Source: JALOAT01 sp041685115 (GTDB lineage: Bacteria; Pseudomonadota; Gammaproteobacteria; Thiohalomonadales; Thiohalomonadaceae). Taken from it: a DNA stretch of 64,000 nt. How positions within the stretch are numbered: the first letter of the stretch is position 1; each line of letters starts with the position of its first letter. Below are positions 8,231 to 20,769 of this stretch, in pieces. Where the stretch lies: assembly GCA_041685115.1 (NCBI GenBank), contig JAWLGK010000019.1, positions 1-64,000 on the forward strand, written 5' to 3'. Both the position numbers and the translations under genes were made by a program. The notes beneath the pieces were generated by a model. It was not told where the DNA came from, searched no databases, and was given only the letters and a program-made list of their open reading frames with translations.

Positions 8231-10846
8231 ATGAGCGAACCGGGCGACGCAGGTCACGTTTCCACCGGCATCCACGGATTGGACGAGGTGCTCGACGGAT
8301 TGCGCATCGGTGACAACGTGGTGTGGCGCGTCGATGACTTGGGGGACTATCTGCGCTTCGTGCAGCCGTTCGTGCATGCGGCACAGGCGCAAGGCCGTAA
8401 CATCATTTATCTCCGCTGGGCCAGCCATGAGCCGCTGCTCACGCATGGCGCGGGGATCCGCATGGTCTCCATCGACGCGAGTGGCGGCTTCGAGGCATTC
8501 ACCCGGGAGGTCTACCAGCAGATCTCCGATCATGGCCGCGGTGCGTTTTATGTCTGCGATTGCCTGTCGGATCTGCTCAACGCCTGGGCCACCGACGACA
8601 TGGTGGGCAATTTCTTTCGCGTCATCTGCCCGCATCTGTTCGACCTGGACACGGTGGCCTATTTCGCATTGCACCCGCAAAGCCACTCCCACGGCACCCT
8701 GGCGCACATCCGCGAGACCACTCAGGTGCTCATCGACGTGCACCACGCCGCCGACGAGATGCAGGTGCAACCGGTGAAGGTGTGGCGGCGCCAGTCACCG
8801 ACCATGTTCCTGCCGCACCGCCAGCGCGGCGAGCAGTTTCTACCGGTGATCGACAGCAGCGAGGCGAGTCGCCTGCAGGCATTGCTAGAAGCACGTCATC
8901 GGCAACTCAATCAGCATCGCCTGCTGGACTACTGGGACAGGCTGTTCCTGCGCGCATCCGAAGCGGTGATCGGCGGTGCCGGCGAGGAGGAGTGTGAAGC
9001 TGTTCGCGATCAGATCCTGAACGTGCTGGTTTCGCATGAGCCGCGCATGCAAGCACTGGCGCGCCATTACCTCGATCTCGAAGACCTGCTCAACATCCGC
9101 TCCCGCATGATTGGCAGCGGTTACATCGGCGGCAAGGCGTTCGGCATGCTGCTGGCTCGCAACATCCTGCGACACCATGCCCCGGCGTTGTGGCGCGATC
9201 ACCTCGAACCGCACGATTCCTTCTATCTCGGTTCGGACGTGTATTACGCCTACGTGGTGCACAACGGCTGGTGGCCGTTGCTGATGCGCCAGCGCACCGA
9301 GGCCGGCTATCTGAGCGAAGGCGCCGTGTTACGCGAGGCGATGCTGCATGGCCGCATGCCCCGCGAGGTACGCCCCGCGCTTGAACGCATGCTCGATCAC
9401 TACGGCCAGTATCCCATCCTGGTCCGTTCCAGCAGCCTGCTCGAAGACGGCTTCGGTAATGCCTTCGCCGGCAAGTACGAGAGTGTTTTCTGCGTCAACC
9501 AGGGCAGCCCCGAGGAGCGGCTGGCGGCGCTCGAAGATGCCATCCGCCAGGTCTACGCCTCGACCATGAGCGAGGACGCCCTCGTCTACCGCCTTCAGCG
9601 CGGGCTCGCCTTGCAGGAAGAGCCCATGGCGCTGCTGCTACAGCGCGTGAACGGCCGCTATCACCACCAGTTCTATCTGCCGGACGCCGCCGGCGTGGGC
9701 ATTTCGCGCAACACCTTCGTCTGGGACGAGGACATGGACCCGGCCGCGGGCATGCTGCGTCTGGTGATGGGCCTCGGCACGCGTGCGGTCAATCGTATCG
9801 AGGGCGATCACGCCTGCGTGGTGGCGCTGGATGAGCCGCGCAAACGGCCCTATCGCAACCGTGACGATCTCTACCGTTTCTCGCAGCAAGAGGTCGACGT
9901 GCTGAACGTCACGGAAAACCGGCACCAGGCGCTGCCGTTGCACCTGCTTCAGGCGCGGAGTCCGTGGTTGCCCCTGGCGCGCCTCGCGGAAGTGGACCGT
10001 GAGGCCAGCGAACGGGCGCGCGCCCTCGGCCAGGATGCACCGGTTTGGCGCATCACCTTCGAGCCCCTGCTGAGCGATGGACGTTTCGTGCCCCTGGCCC
10101 AGGCCATGCTCCAGAGCCTGGAGGCCGCCTATCAGCACCCGGTGGACGTGGAGTTCACGCTGCACCTGGACGGTCGCGGCACTGCCTCGTTCAACATCGT
10201 CCAATGCCGTCCGCTGGCGACGCTCGGCACCGATCGCGCGGTCGTCCTGCCCGAGCAACCGACGGCGGAACGCCTGTTCTTCGCGACTCGCGGGCACTTC
10301 ATGGGTGGCAACATCGACCAGCCCATCGCGCGCATCATTCATGTGGATGGACCGGGCTACAGTGCCTTGGGTGTGCAGCAGAAATATGCGGTAGCGAGCC
10401 TGGTCGGACGATTGAATCGCAGCCTTCCCGATCGCTTCACCTGCCCGATGATGCTCATCGGGCCCGGTCGCTGGGGCACCAGCAGTCCGGAATTGGGCGT
10501 GCCCGTGCGGTTCGCCGACATCAACAAGGCCGTGGTGCTGGTGGAGGTTGCCGAGCTGCACGCGGGCATGGTGCCGGACCTTTCCTTCGGCACGCATTTC
10601 TTCCAGGACCTGGTGGAGACCGCCATCGCTTACGTCGCGTTGTTTCCAGGTGAACGTGACAGCGAATATCGGATGGACTGGCTGGCGCGGCTGCCGGCGC
10701 AGACGCACATCCCGCTGCCGGAAAATATCGTCGAGGATCCGCAGGTCGCCGCCGTGGTCCGACAATACGACGTGTGCGCACAGAGGCTGCGCGTCATCGC
10801 CGACGTGGTGAAACAGCGTTTGTTGTGCACTCAGATGGTGCAATGA
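8231..10846 (+). CDS. PEP synthase/PPDK-like protein with degenerate KaiC-like N-terminus
   Basis: The product has 871 residues from ATG 8231. Residues about 10-230 resemble a KaiC/RecA domain (STGIHGLDEVLDGLRIGD, and a Walker-B-like FYVCDCLSDLL). The P-loop is missing and is replaced by WRVDDLGDY. From about residue 290 it matches the ATP-grasp N-terminal domain of PEP synthase/PPDK (GSGYIGGKAFGMLLARN; LVRSSSLLEDGFGNAFAGKYES). The C-terminal ~200 residues carry MLIGPGRWGTSSPELGVPV and FGTHFFQDLVET. The phosphohistidine swivel domain (TSHAAVVAR type) and the PEP-binding barrel of true dikinases are absent. Ordinary PEP synthesis is therefore unlikely, and a nucleotide-dependent phosphotransfer or ligase role is inference. 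Confidence 0.75.
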   Translation: MSEPGDAGHVSTGIHGLDEVLDGLRIGDNVVWRVDDLGDYLRFVQPFVHAAQAQGRNIIYLRWASHEPLLTHGAGIRMVSIDASGGFEAFTREVYQQISDHGRGAFYVCDCLSDLLNAWATDDMVGNFFRVICPHLFDLDTVAYFALHPQSHSHGTLAHIRETTQVLIDVHHAADEMQVQPVKVWRRQSPTMFLPHRQRGEQFLPVIDSSEASRLQALLEARHRQLNQHRLLDYWDRLFLRASEAVIGGAGEEECEAVRDQILNVLVSHEPRMQALARHYLDLEDLLNIRSRMIGSGYIGGKAFGMLLARNILRHHAPALWRDHLEPHDSFYLGSDVYYAYVVHNGWWPLLMRQRTEAGYLSEGAVLREAMLHGRMPREVRPALERMLDHYGQYPILVRSSSLLEDGFGNAFAGKYESVFCVNQGSPEERLAALEDAIRQVYASTMSEDALVYRLQRGLALQEEPMALLLQRVNGRYHHQFYLPDAAGVGISRNTFVWDEDMDPAAGMLRLVMGLGTRAVNRIEGDHACVVALDEPRKRPYRNRDDLYRFSQQEVDVLNVTENRHQALPLHLLQARSPWLPLARLAEVDREASERARALGQDAPVWRITFEPLLSDGRFVPLAQAMLQSLEAAYQHPVDVEFTLHLDGRGTASFNIVQCRPLATLGTDRAVVLPEQPTAERLFFATRGHFMGGNIDQPIARIIHVDGPGYSALGVQQKYAVASLVGRLNRSLPDRFTCPMMLIGPGRWGTSSPELGVPVRFADINKAVVLVEVAELHAGMVPDLSFGTHFFQDLVETAIAYVALFPGERDSEYRMDWLARLPAQTHIPLPENIVEDPQVAAVVRQYDVCAQRLRVIADVVKQRLLCTQMVQ

Positions 10847-11067
10847 TGCAGGCGTCATCGCGATGACGTGCACCAAAACAGCGCGCTCCGCAGCGGGCCA
10901 TCGCCGATCTTCTTCGCCTATGCACAAAATTGGGGAAATGCAAGGACGACTACTTGACCATCGTGATCGAATGCGCAAGGCTATCCGCCCCGTTTTTGGG
11001 CGTCATGCCCAACTTGGGGCTCACTTATTGATCGCTCACCCACTTCTCACGGGGGTTAAGTCTTCGT
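10847..11067. promoter_or_regulatory. upstream region of gdhA with two inverted repeats
   Basis: This 221-nt spacer has no convincing ORF. A perfect 16-bp palindrome, CGTCATCGCGATGACG, occupies 10853-10868 just after the previous stop. It is framed by GGTGCA (10837-10842) and TGCACC (10869-10874). A second hairpin, TTGGGC-GTCAT-GCCCAA, is at 10996-11012. TTGACC at 10954-10959 is a possible -35, but no good -10 stands at the right distance. The palindrome could be an operator for gdhA or a transcript-end hairpin of the dikinase-like gene. The gdhA ribosome site is weak (GGGGG about 12 nt before ATG). Confidence 0.4.
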
Positions 11068-12420
11068 ATGCCGTACGTCCAGGAAACCTTGGCCGCTCTG
11101 AAGCGGACCAGTCCCGCCCAGCACGAGTTCTATCAGGCCGTTGAAGAAATCCTGCTGTCTCTCCGCCCTCTCCTTGACCGCGATCCCCGTTACCGAGAAG
11201 CGAACATCATCGAGCGCATCGTCGAACCGGAACGTCAAATCATGTTTCGCGTCACCTGGGTAGACGACAAGGGCCGGGTCCAGGTCAACAAGGGTTACCG
11301 CATCCAGTTCAATTCCACGCTTGGCCCCTACAAGGGCGGCATCCGTTTCCACCCGAGCGTGAACGCCGGCATCATCAAATTCCTCGGCTTCGAACAGATC
11401 TTCAAGAACTCCCTCACCGGTCTCCCGTTGGGCGGCGGCAAGGGCGGTTCCAATTTCGATCCGAAGGGCAAGTCCGACAACGAGATCATGCGCTTCTGCC
11501 AGTCGTTCATGACCGAGTTGCATCGCCACATCGGCCCCACCATCGACGTGCCGGCCGGTGACATCGGCGTGGGCGCGCGCGAGATCGGTTTCATGTACGG
11601 CCAGTACAAGCGCCTCACCGGCAGCTACGACGGCGTACTCACCGGCAAGGGCCTAAAGTGGGGCGGTTCACTGGCGCGCAAGGAGGCCACCGGTTACGGT
11701 TCCGTGTACCTCGCCGACGCGATCCTGCGCGGCAAGGGCGAGTCCCTGGAGGGCAAGGTCTGCGCAGTCTCCGGCGCGGGCAACGTGGCCATCTACACCA
11801 TCGACAAGCTGTATCAGATGGGCGCCACGCCGGTCACCTGCAGTGATTCGCGCGGCTTCATCTACGACCGCGGCGGCATCAAGCTCGATACCCTGAGACG
11901 CATCAAGGAAGTGGAGCGCACCTCCCTGGAGGCCTACGTCAAGGCGCATCCGGAAGCGGTGTACACGCCGGTGGAGAAATACCGCGAAGGTCGCAACGAT
12001 GTGTGGTCGGTGAACTGCGATGCCGCCTTCCCCTCCGCCACCCAGAACGAGCTGAACGGTGCCGATGCGGCCGAGCTGGTGAAGAACGGCTGCAAGCTGG
12101 TGTGCGAAGGCGCCAACATGCCGAGCACGCCGGAGGCCATCGAGGTGTATCTGAAGGCGGGCATCGCCTTCGCCCCCGGCAAGGCCGCCAACGCGGGCGG
12201 TGTGGCCACCTCGCAGCTGGAAATGGCCCAGAACGCCAGCATGCAGCCGTGGACCTTCGAGGAAGTGGACAGCAAGCTGCAACGCATCATGACCAATATC
12301 TACACGTCCATGAGCGAGACCGCCGCCGAATTCGGTGAGCCGGGCAACTTCGTCCTGGGCGCGAACATCGCCGGTTTCCGCAAGGTCGCCGACGCGATGA
12401 TCGAACAGGGCGCGGTGTAA
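11068..12420 (+). CDS. gdhA: NADP-specific glutamate dehydrogenase
   Basis: Reductively aminates 2-oxoglutarate to glutamate with ammonium and NADPH. The 450-residue length and N-terminus are typical of the hexameric NADP-dependent class I enzyme. PLGGGKGGSNFDPKGKS contains the catalytic lysine and glutamate-binding loop, and DVPAGDIGVGAREIGFMYGQY holds the catalytic Asp. The Rossmann fold begins near residue 230 (AVSGAGNVAIYTIDKL). It probably has its own transcript, since inverted repeats lie upstream and a hairpin follows. It offers an ammonium-rich route next to the high-affinity gltBD route. Confidence 0.96.
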   Translation: MPYVQETLAALKRTSPAQHEFYQAVEEILLSLRPLLDRDPRYREANIIERIVEPERQIMFRVTWVDDKGRVQVNKGYRIQFNSTLGPYKGGIRFHPSVNAGIIKFLGFEQIFKNSLTGLPLGGGKGGSNFDPKGKSDNEIMRFCQSFMTELHRHIGPTIDVPAGDIGVGAREIGFMYGQYKRLTGSYDGVLTGKGLKWGGSLARKEATGYGSVYLADAILRGKGESLEGKVCAVSGAGNVAIYTIDKLYQMGATPVTCSDSRGFIYDRGGIKLDTLRRIKEVERTSLEAYVKAHPEAVYTPVEKYREGRNDVWSVNCDAAFPSATQNELNGADAAELVKNGCKLVCEGANMPSTPEAIEVYLKAGIAFAPGKAANAGGVATSQLEMAQNASMQPWTFEEVDSKLQRIMTNIYTSMSETAAEFGEPGNFVLGANIAGFRKVADAMIEQGAV

Positions 12421-12437
12421 GCAACCGTCGCGCATAA

Positions 12438-12462
12438 GGACGGGGGCATCGCGCCCCCGTCC
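12438..12462 (+). terminator. strong hairpin after gdhA
   Basis: GGACGGGGGC (12438-12447) pairs perfectly with GCCCCCGTCC (12453-12462) across a 5-nt loop, 18 nt after the gdhA stop. No T-run follows, so it is either a transcript-stabilising 3' end or a terminator that needs help. Confidence 0.6.
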
Positions 12463-12774
12463 TCACCGCTGTGCCGCTGCCAACAGGCAGTGGTGTGCCC
12501 CTGCCAATCCCGCGTTCTCTCCCGGCGCAGTGTGCCCACTGCCGGTCGAATCCACTTCCACCCACTGTGGCGCCATCGCGGCCCTTTTGGGGCCCCGCCC
12601 TGAACCATTGCGCCTCAATTTGGTGCCTCCCGCGGCCAAATCCCACCCCCGGCGCCCCCTGAACTCGGCCCCTTGGCGCATGTGAACCGCCATCATGCTT
12701 CCTATTGGTGCGAATGCGGAAAAAACGCATCAAAACGGTGCAAAAAGAGCTTGACAAACTGCGCTATTTGTTCC
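12463..12774. other. non-coding region between gdhA and the gltB promoter
   Basis: About 310 nt with no credible gene. The first 200 nt are C-rich and unstructured by eye. Near the promoter an inverted repeat ATGCG-N7-CGCAT with an A-rich centre lies at 12714-12730. The motif GGTGC occurs on both sides of it (about 12707 and 12737), a layout that could bind a regulator. TTGACA at 12751-12756 lacks a matching -10. No sigma-54 (GG-N10-GC) promoter was convincing. Confidence 0.35.
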
Positions 12775-12804
12775 TTGAAGCGCCACAAAAGCGGGCAGTA
12801 TACT
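12775..12804 (+). promoter_or_regulatory. candidate gltBD promoter with GC-rich discriminator
   Basis: TTGAAG (12775-12780), an 18-nt spacer and TATACT (12799-12804) form a plausible sigma-70 promoter. The -10 lies inside the perfect palindrome GCAGTATACTGC (12795-12806). It is followed by GCGCGCCCC, a GC-rich discriminator of the kind found at promoters under stringent (ppGpp) control. The predicted leader is about 100 nt. Confidence 0.5.
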
Positions 12805-12825
12805 GCGCGCCCCTTTGCTCCGGGG

Positions 12826-12852
12826 CCCATGAAGACTGGGCGTCTTCACGGG
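12826..12852 (+). promoter_or_regulatory. leader hairpin upstream of gltB
   Basis: CCCATGAAGAC (12826-12836) pairs with GTCTTCACGGG (12842-12852) with one A-C mismatch around the loop TGGGC. It lies in the predicted 5' leader, about 57 nt before the gltB ATG. No T-run follows, so attenuation is possible but unsupported. Confidence 0.35.
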
Positions 12853-12908
12853 CGGCATAGCGATTGCACGCCGTCTGTTACGGGTCTACCAGCGACACGG
12901 CGGAACAA

Positions 12909-17396
<4,488 letters not shown>

Positions 17397-17464
17397 GAAG
17401 GCATCAGCCGGCGGCGCACAGCGGCACCATGCGGCCTGTGCCCGCAGCAAAAGGTTCTGACAAA

Positions 17465-18868
17465 ATGGCCAACGATTTCCAGTTCATCCAGGTGCCGCGC
17501 ATCGACCCGGCGAAGAAGCCCGCGGCCGCGCGCGTCAAGGAATTCCGCGAGATCTATTGCAGCTTCGACGCGGAGGGCGCCTCCTCCCAGGCGGACCGCT
17601 GTCTCGCCTGCGGCAACCCGTACTGCTCCTGGAAGTGCCCGGTGCACAACTACATCCCCAACTGGCTGAAGCTGGTGCACGAAGGCGCCATCGAGCGCGC
17701 GGCGGAGCTGTCCCATCGCACCAACTCGCTGCCCGAGGTATGTGGCCGGGTGTGCCCGCAGGACCGCCTGTGTGAAGGCGCCTGTACCCTCAACGACGGT
17801 TTCGGCGCGGTGACCATCGGCGCCGTGGAGCGTTACATCACCGACACCGCATTCGACGGCGGCTGGCGCCCCGATCTCTCCGCCGTGAAGCCCACGGGCA
17901 AGCGTGTCGCCGTGGTGGGCGCGGGCCCCGCCGGCCTTGCCTGCGCCGACGTGCTGGTGCGCGCGGGTGTGACGCCCGTGGTGTTCGATCGCTACCCGGA
18001 GATCGGCGGCCTGCTCACCTTCGGCATCCCCGAGTTCAAGCTGGAAAAGCAGGTGATGCAGCGCCGGCGCGCCGTGTTCGAGGGCATGGGCGTGCAATTC
18101 CGGCTCAACACCGAGATCGATGCGGAGGCGTTCGCCCGCCTGCTCGAAGACTTCGACGCCGTGTTCCTGGGTATGGGCACCTACACCTACATGCAGGGCG
18201 GCTTCCCGGGCGAAGAGCTGCCGGGCGTGCTCGCCGCCCTGGATTTCCTCATCTCCAACGTCAACCACTGCCTCGGCTTCGAGAAGAGCGTGGACGACTA
18301 TCTCTCCATGAAGGGCCAGCGCGTGGTGGTGCTGGGTGGCGGCGATACCGCCATGGACTGCAACCGCACCTCCATCCGCCAGGGCGCCGCCCAGGTGACC
18401 TGCGCCTACCGCCGCGACGAGGCCAATATGCCCGGCTCCAAGCGCGAGGTGGCCAACGCCAGGGAAGAGGGCGTGCAGTTCCTGTGGAACCGCCAGCCCG
18501 TGGAGATCGTGGGCAAGGACAAGGTGGAGGGCGTGAAGCTGGTGACCACCGAGCTCGGCCCGCCGGATGCGCGCGGTCGGCGCACACCGCAGGTGGTGCC
18601 CGGTTCCGAGGAGATCGTGCCGGCCGATCGCGTGCTCATCGCCTTCGGTTTTCGCCCGAGCCCGCAACCGTGGTTCGTCGAGCACGGCATCAAGACCGAC
18701 GAACGCGGGCGCGTGGTCGCCGTGGAAGCACAGAAATTCAAAAAGCAAACCGGCCATCCCAAGGTATTCGCCGGCGGCGACATGGTGCGCGGCTCCGACC
18801 TGGTGGTCACCGCCATCTGGGAGGGCCGCCAGGCCGCCGAGGGCATCCTGGACTACCTGGGCGTTTGA
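17465..18868 (+). CDS. gltD: glutamate synthase (NADPH) small subunit
   Basis: The beta subunit passes electrons from NADPH through FAD and iron-sulfur clusters to GltB. From ATG 17465 it has 467 residues. The N-terminal adrenodoxin-like region holds cysteines in CLACGNPYCSWKCPVHN and CGRVCPQDRLCEGAC for two 4Fe-4S clusters. The FAD motif VAVVGAGPAGLACAD lies near residue 145 and the NADPH motif VVVLGGGDTAMDC near residue 290. The frame is open far upstream inside gltB, which is only a shadow reading. AAAAGG stands about 10 nt before the ATG. It is co-transcribed with gltB. Confidence 0.96.
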   Translation: MANDFQFIQVPRIDPAKKPAAARVKEFREIYCSFDAEGASSQADRCLACGNPYCSWKCPVHNYIPNWLKLVHEGAIERAAELSHRTNSLPEVCGRVCPQDRLCEGACTLNDGFGAVTIGAVERYITDTAFDGGWRPDLSAVKPTGKRVAVVGAGPAGLACADVLVRAGVTPVVFDRYPEIGGLLTFGIPEFKLEKQVMQRRRAVFEGMGVQFRLNTEIDAEAFARLLEDFDAVFLGMGTYTYMQGGFPGEELPGVLAALDFLISNVNHCLGFEKSVDDYLSMKGQRVVVLGGGDTAMDCNRTSIRQGAAQVTCAYRRDEANMPGSKREVANAREEGVQFLWNRQPVEIVGKDKVEGVKLVTTELGPPDARGRRTPQVVPGSEEIVPADRVLIAFGFRPSPQPWFVEHGIKTDERGRVVAVEAQKFKKQTGHPKVFAGGDMVRGSDLVVTAIWEGRQAAEGILDYLGV

Positions 18869-18881
18869 AGAAAAACGCCTG

Positions 18882-19010
18882 AACCACGGGGGACACGGGG
18901 GAACAGGGGGAAGAATTGAGGTATTCTCTCCGGTCCCTGATCTGTCTCTGAACGGCGATGCGGCAGGCGCGGGCTTTCAGACCCCCGTGTCCTCCGTGTC
19001 CCCCGTGGTT
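18882..19010. repeat. unit-built inverted repeat, element A (CACGGGG flavour)
   Basis: The left arm, 18882-18910, is made of CACGGGGGA-like units. The right arm, 18982-19010, is its reverse complement at 26 of 29 positions (one G-T pair counted as paired). The arms are 71 nt apart. The right arm ends 7 nt before the hemE ATG and occupies the place where a ribosome binding site should be. It belongs to the same family as elements B to H in this window. Confidence 0.8.
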
Positions 19011-19017
19011 AATCTTC

Positions 19018-20082
19018 ATGTCCGAACTCAAGAATGACCGCTTCTTGCGCGCCCTGCTGAAGCAGCCGGTCGACTACACCCCCGTATGGATGATGCGGCA
19101 GGCCGGGCGCTATCTGCCCGAGTACCGCGCCACGCGCGCCAGGGCCGGAGACTTCATGGCCTTGTGCAAGAACCCCGAGCTGGCCTGCGAGGTCACCCTC
19201 CAGCCCCTGGACCGCTTCCCGCTTGATGCCGCCATCCTGTTCTCCGACATCCTCACCATCCCGGACGCCATGGGCCTCGGCCTGTCCTTCGGCACGGGCG
19301 AGGGCCCGAAGTTCGCCCATCCGGTACGCAGCGCGGCGGACGTGGCCAAGCTGGGCGTGCCCGATCCCGAAGGCGAGCTGAAGTACGTCACCGACGCGGT
19401 GCGCGTCATCCGCCGCGAACTGAACGGCCGCGTGCCCCTCATCGGCTTCGCCGGCAGCCCCTGGACCCTGGCCACCTACATGGTGGAAGGCGGCTCCTCC
19501 AAGGAATTCGCCGTCATCAAGGCCATGATGTTCGACCAGCCGGCGCTGCTGCACCAGTTGCTCGACACCGTGGCGCGCTCCGTCACCAGTTACCTCAACG
19601 CCCAGGTCGCCGCCGGCGCCCAGGCGCTGATGATCTTCGACACCTGGGGCGGCAATCTCACCCCGCGTGACTACAAGGAATTCTCGCTGCGCTACATGCA
19701 GCAGATCGTCGCCGGCCTCACCCGCGAGGCCGAGGGCCGCAAGGTGCCGGTGATCCTGTTCACCAAGGGCGGCGGCCAGTGGCTCGAGGCCATGGCCGAC
19801 ACCGGCGCCGACGCCCTGGGCCTGGACTGGACCACCGACATCGGCGACGCGCGCCGCCGCGTGGGCGACAAGGTCGCGCTGCAGGGCAACATGGACCCGT
19901 CCGTGCTCTACGCCTCCCCCGAGCGCATCCGCCGCGAAGTGGGCGAGATCCTCGCCAGCTACGGCAAGGGCAGCGGCCACGTCTTCAACCTCGGCCACGG
20001 CATCCACCAGCACGTGGAGCCCGACCGCGCCAAGGCCTTCGTCGAAGCCGTCCACGAACTCAGCCGGCCTTACCACCAATGA
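19018..20082 (+). CDS. hemE: uroporphyrinogen decarboxylase
   Basis: Decarboxylates the four acetate side chains of uroporphyrinogen III to give coproporphyrinogen III in haem synthesis. The 354-residue protein begins MSELKNDRFLRALLKQPVDY and carries the signature PVWMMRQAGRYLPEYR near residue 20, with the substrate Asp in FSDILTIPDAMG. ATG 19018 is the family-typical start. The frame is open upstream only because the repeat element reads through. No Shine-Dalgarno sequence is visible before the ATG, because the right arm of repeat element A fills that position. It follows gltD, as in Pseudomonas. Confidence 0.95.
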   Translation: MSELKNDRFLRALLKQPVDYTPVWMMRQAGRYLPEYRATRARAGDFMALCKNPELACEVTLQPLDRFPLDAAILFSDILTIPDAMGLGLSFGTGEGPKFAHPVRSAADVAKLGVPDPEGELKYVTDAVRVIRRELNGRVPLIGFAGSPWTLATYMVEGGSSKEFAVIKAMMFDQPALLHQLLDTVARSVTSYLNAQVAAGAQALMIFDTWGGNLTPRDYKEFSLRYMQQIVAGLTREAEGRKVPVILFTKGGGQWLEAMADTGADALGLDWTTDIGDARRRVGDKVALQGNMDPSVLYASPERIRREVGEILASYGKGSGHVFNLGHGIHQHVEPDRAKAFVEAVHELSRPYHQ

Positions 20083-20088
20083 CGGGTT

Positions 20089-20178
20089 AAACGCAGAGAA
20101 CGCGGAGGCGCGGAGGACGCAGAGAAAAAGATATTCAATTTTCTCCGCGTACTCCGCGCCTCCGCGGCCTCCGCGTTT
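20089..20178. repeat. unit-built inverted repeat, element B (CGCGGAGG flavour)
   Basis: A 40-nt left arm (20089-20128) and a 40-nt right arm (20139-20178) match at 35 of 40 positions around a 10-nt loop. Units are CGCGGAGG and CGCAGAG. It fills nearly the whole hemE-thioesterase spacer and would fold as a very stable RNA hairpin. Confidence 0.85.
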
Positions 20179-20208
20179 CGATTTAGTGTGCCCGCGAGGG
20201 TGAGTCGT

Positions 20209-20565
20209 ATGGAAAGTTACAAGCTCGTACTGCCTGAACACCTGAATCACTACGGTTATCTCTTCGGCGGCAATCTGCTGAAGTGGATCGACGAGTACGC
20301 CTGGATCGCCGCGAGCCTGGAATATCCGGGCTGCAAGTTCGTCACCATCGGCATGGATGGTCTGGAATTTCGCAAGAGCGTGCGCAACGGCGCCATCCTG
20401 CGTTTCGACGTGCAGCGCACGTCGGTGGGTAACACCTCGGTGCAATACACCGCCACCGTATACGCCGACGACATCGAAACCGGTGGTGAAGAAGTGGTGT
20501 TCGCCACCCGCATCAGCTTCGTCCGCGTCGACGCCGACGGCTGCAAGGTCCCGTTGCCGCGCTAG
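20209..20565 (+). CDS. hotdog-fold acyl-CoA thioesterase
   Basis: A 118-residue single hotdog domain of the YciA/acyl-CoA thioesterase type, expected to hydrolyse acyl-CoA to free acid and CoA in the cytosol. LPEHLNHYGYLFGGNLLKWIDEYAW holds the long hotdog helix and the catalytic Asp region, and GMDGLEFRKSVRNG is the following strand. The ATG at 20209 is preferred over the in-frame GTG at 20188 because GAGGG lies about 8 nt upstream. Acyl-chain preference cannot be judged. Hairpin elements B and C flank the gene on both sides. Confidence 0.8.
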   Translation: MESYKLVLPEHLNHYGYLFGGNLLKWIDEYAWIAASLEYPGCKFVTIGMDGLEFRKSVRNGAILRFDVQRTSVGNTSVQYTATVYADDIETGGEEVVFATRISFVRVDADGCKVPLPR

Positions 20566-20573
20566 AAGAGGTC

Positions 20574-20741
20574 CAACGCAAAGGTGCGAAGGGCGCAAAG
20601 GCCGCAAAGGCCGCAAAGAGAACCCTTGGTTCAATTGCCTCTTAGTGCCCTGCGCGGGAGTCTCGCTCCGCGGTTTCCAAATTTAGTGTTAAGCAATAGC
20701 GAGTCCTTTGCGCTCTTTGCGCCCTTCGCGCCTTTGCGTTG
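20574..20741. repeat. unit-built inverted repeat, element C (GCGCAAAGG flavour)
   Basis: The left arm 20574-20609 and right arm 20706-20741 pair at 34 of 36 positions, counting one T-G wobble. They are 96 nt apart. Units read GCGCAAAGG or CCGCAAAGG, a different flavour from elements A and B, yet the two arms match each other. Two further unit copies (20602-20620) extend the left side. The spacer between the arms holds no gene. Confidence 0.8.
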
Positions 20742-20769
20742 AAATCTTTTTCCCCGGGAGTACCAACAG

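Noticed and set aside
12463..12774. NtrC site or sigma-54 promoter for gltB
   Set aside because: GGTGC half sites occur, but the spacing does not match the known NtrC consensus and no GG-N10-GC promoter was found.
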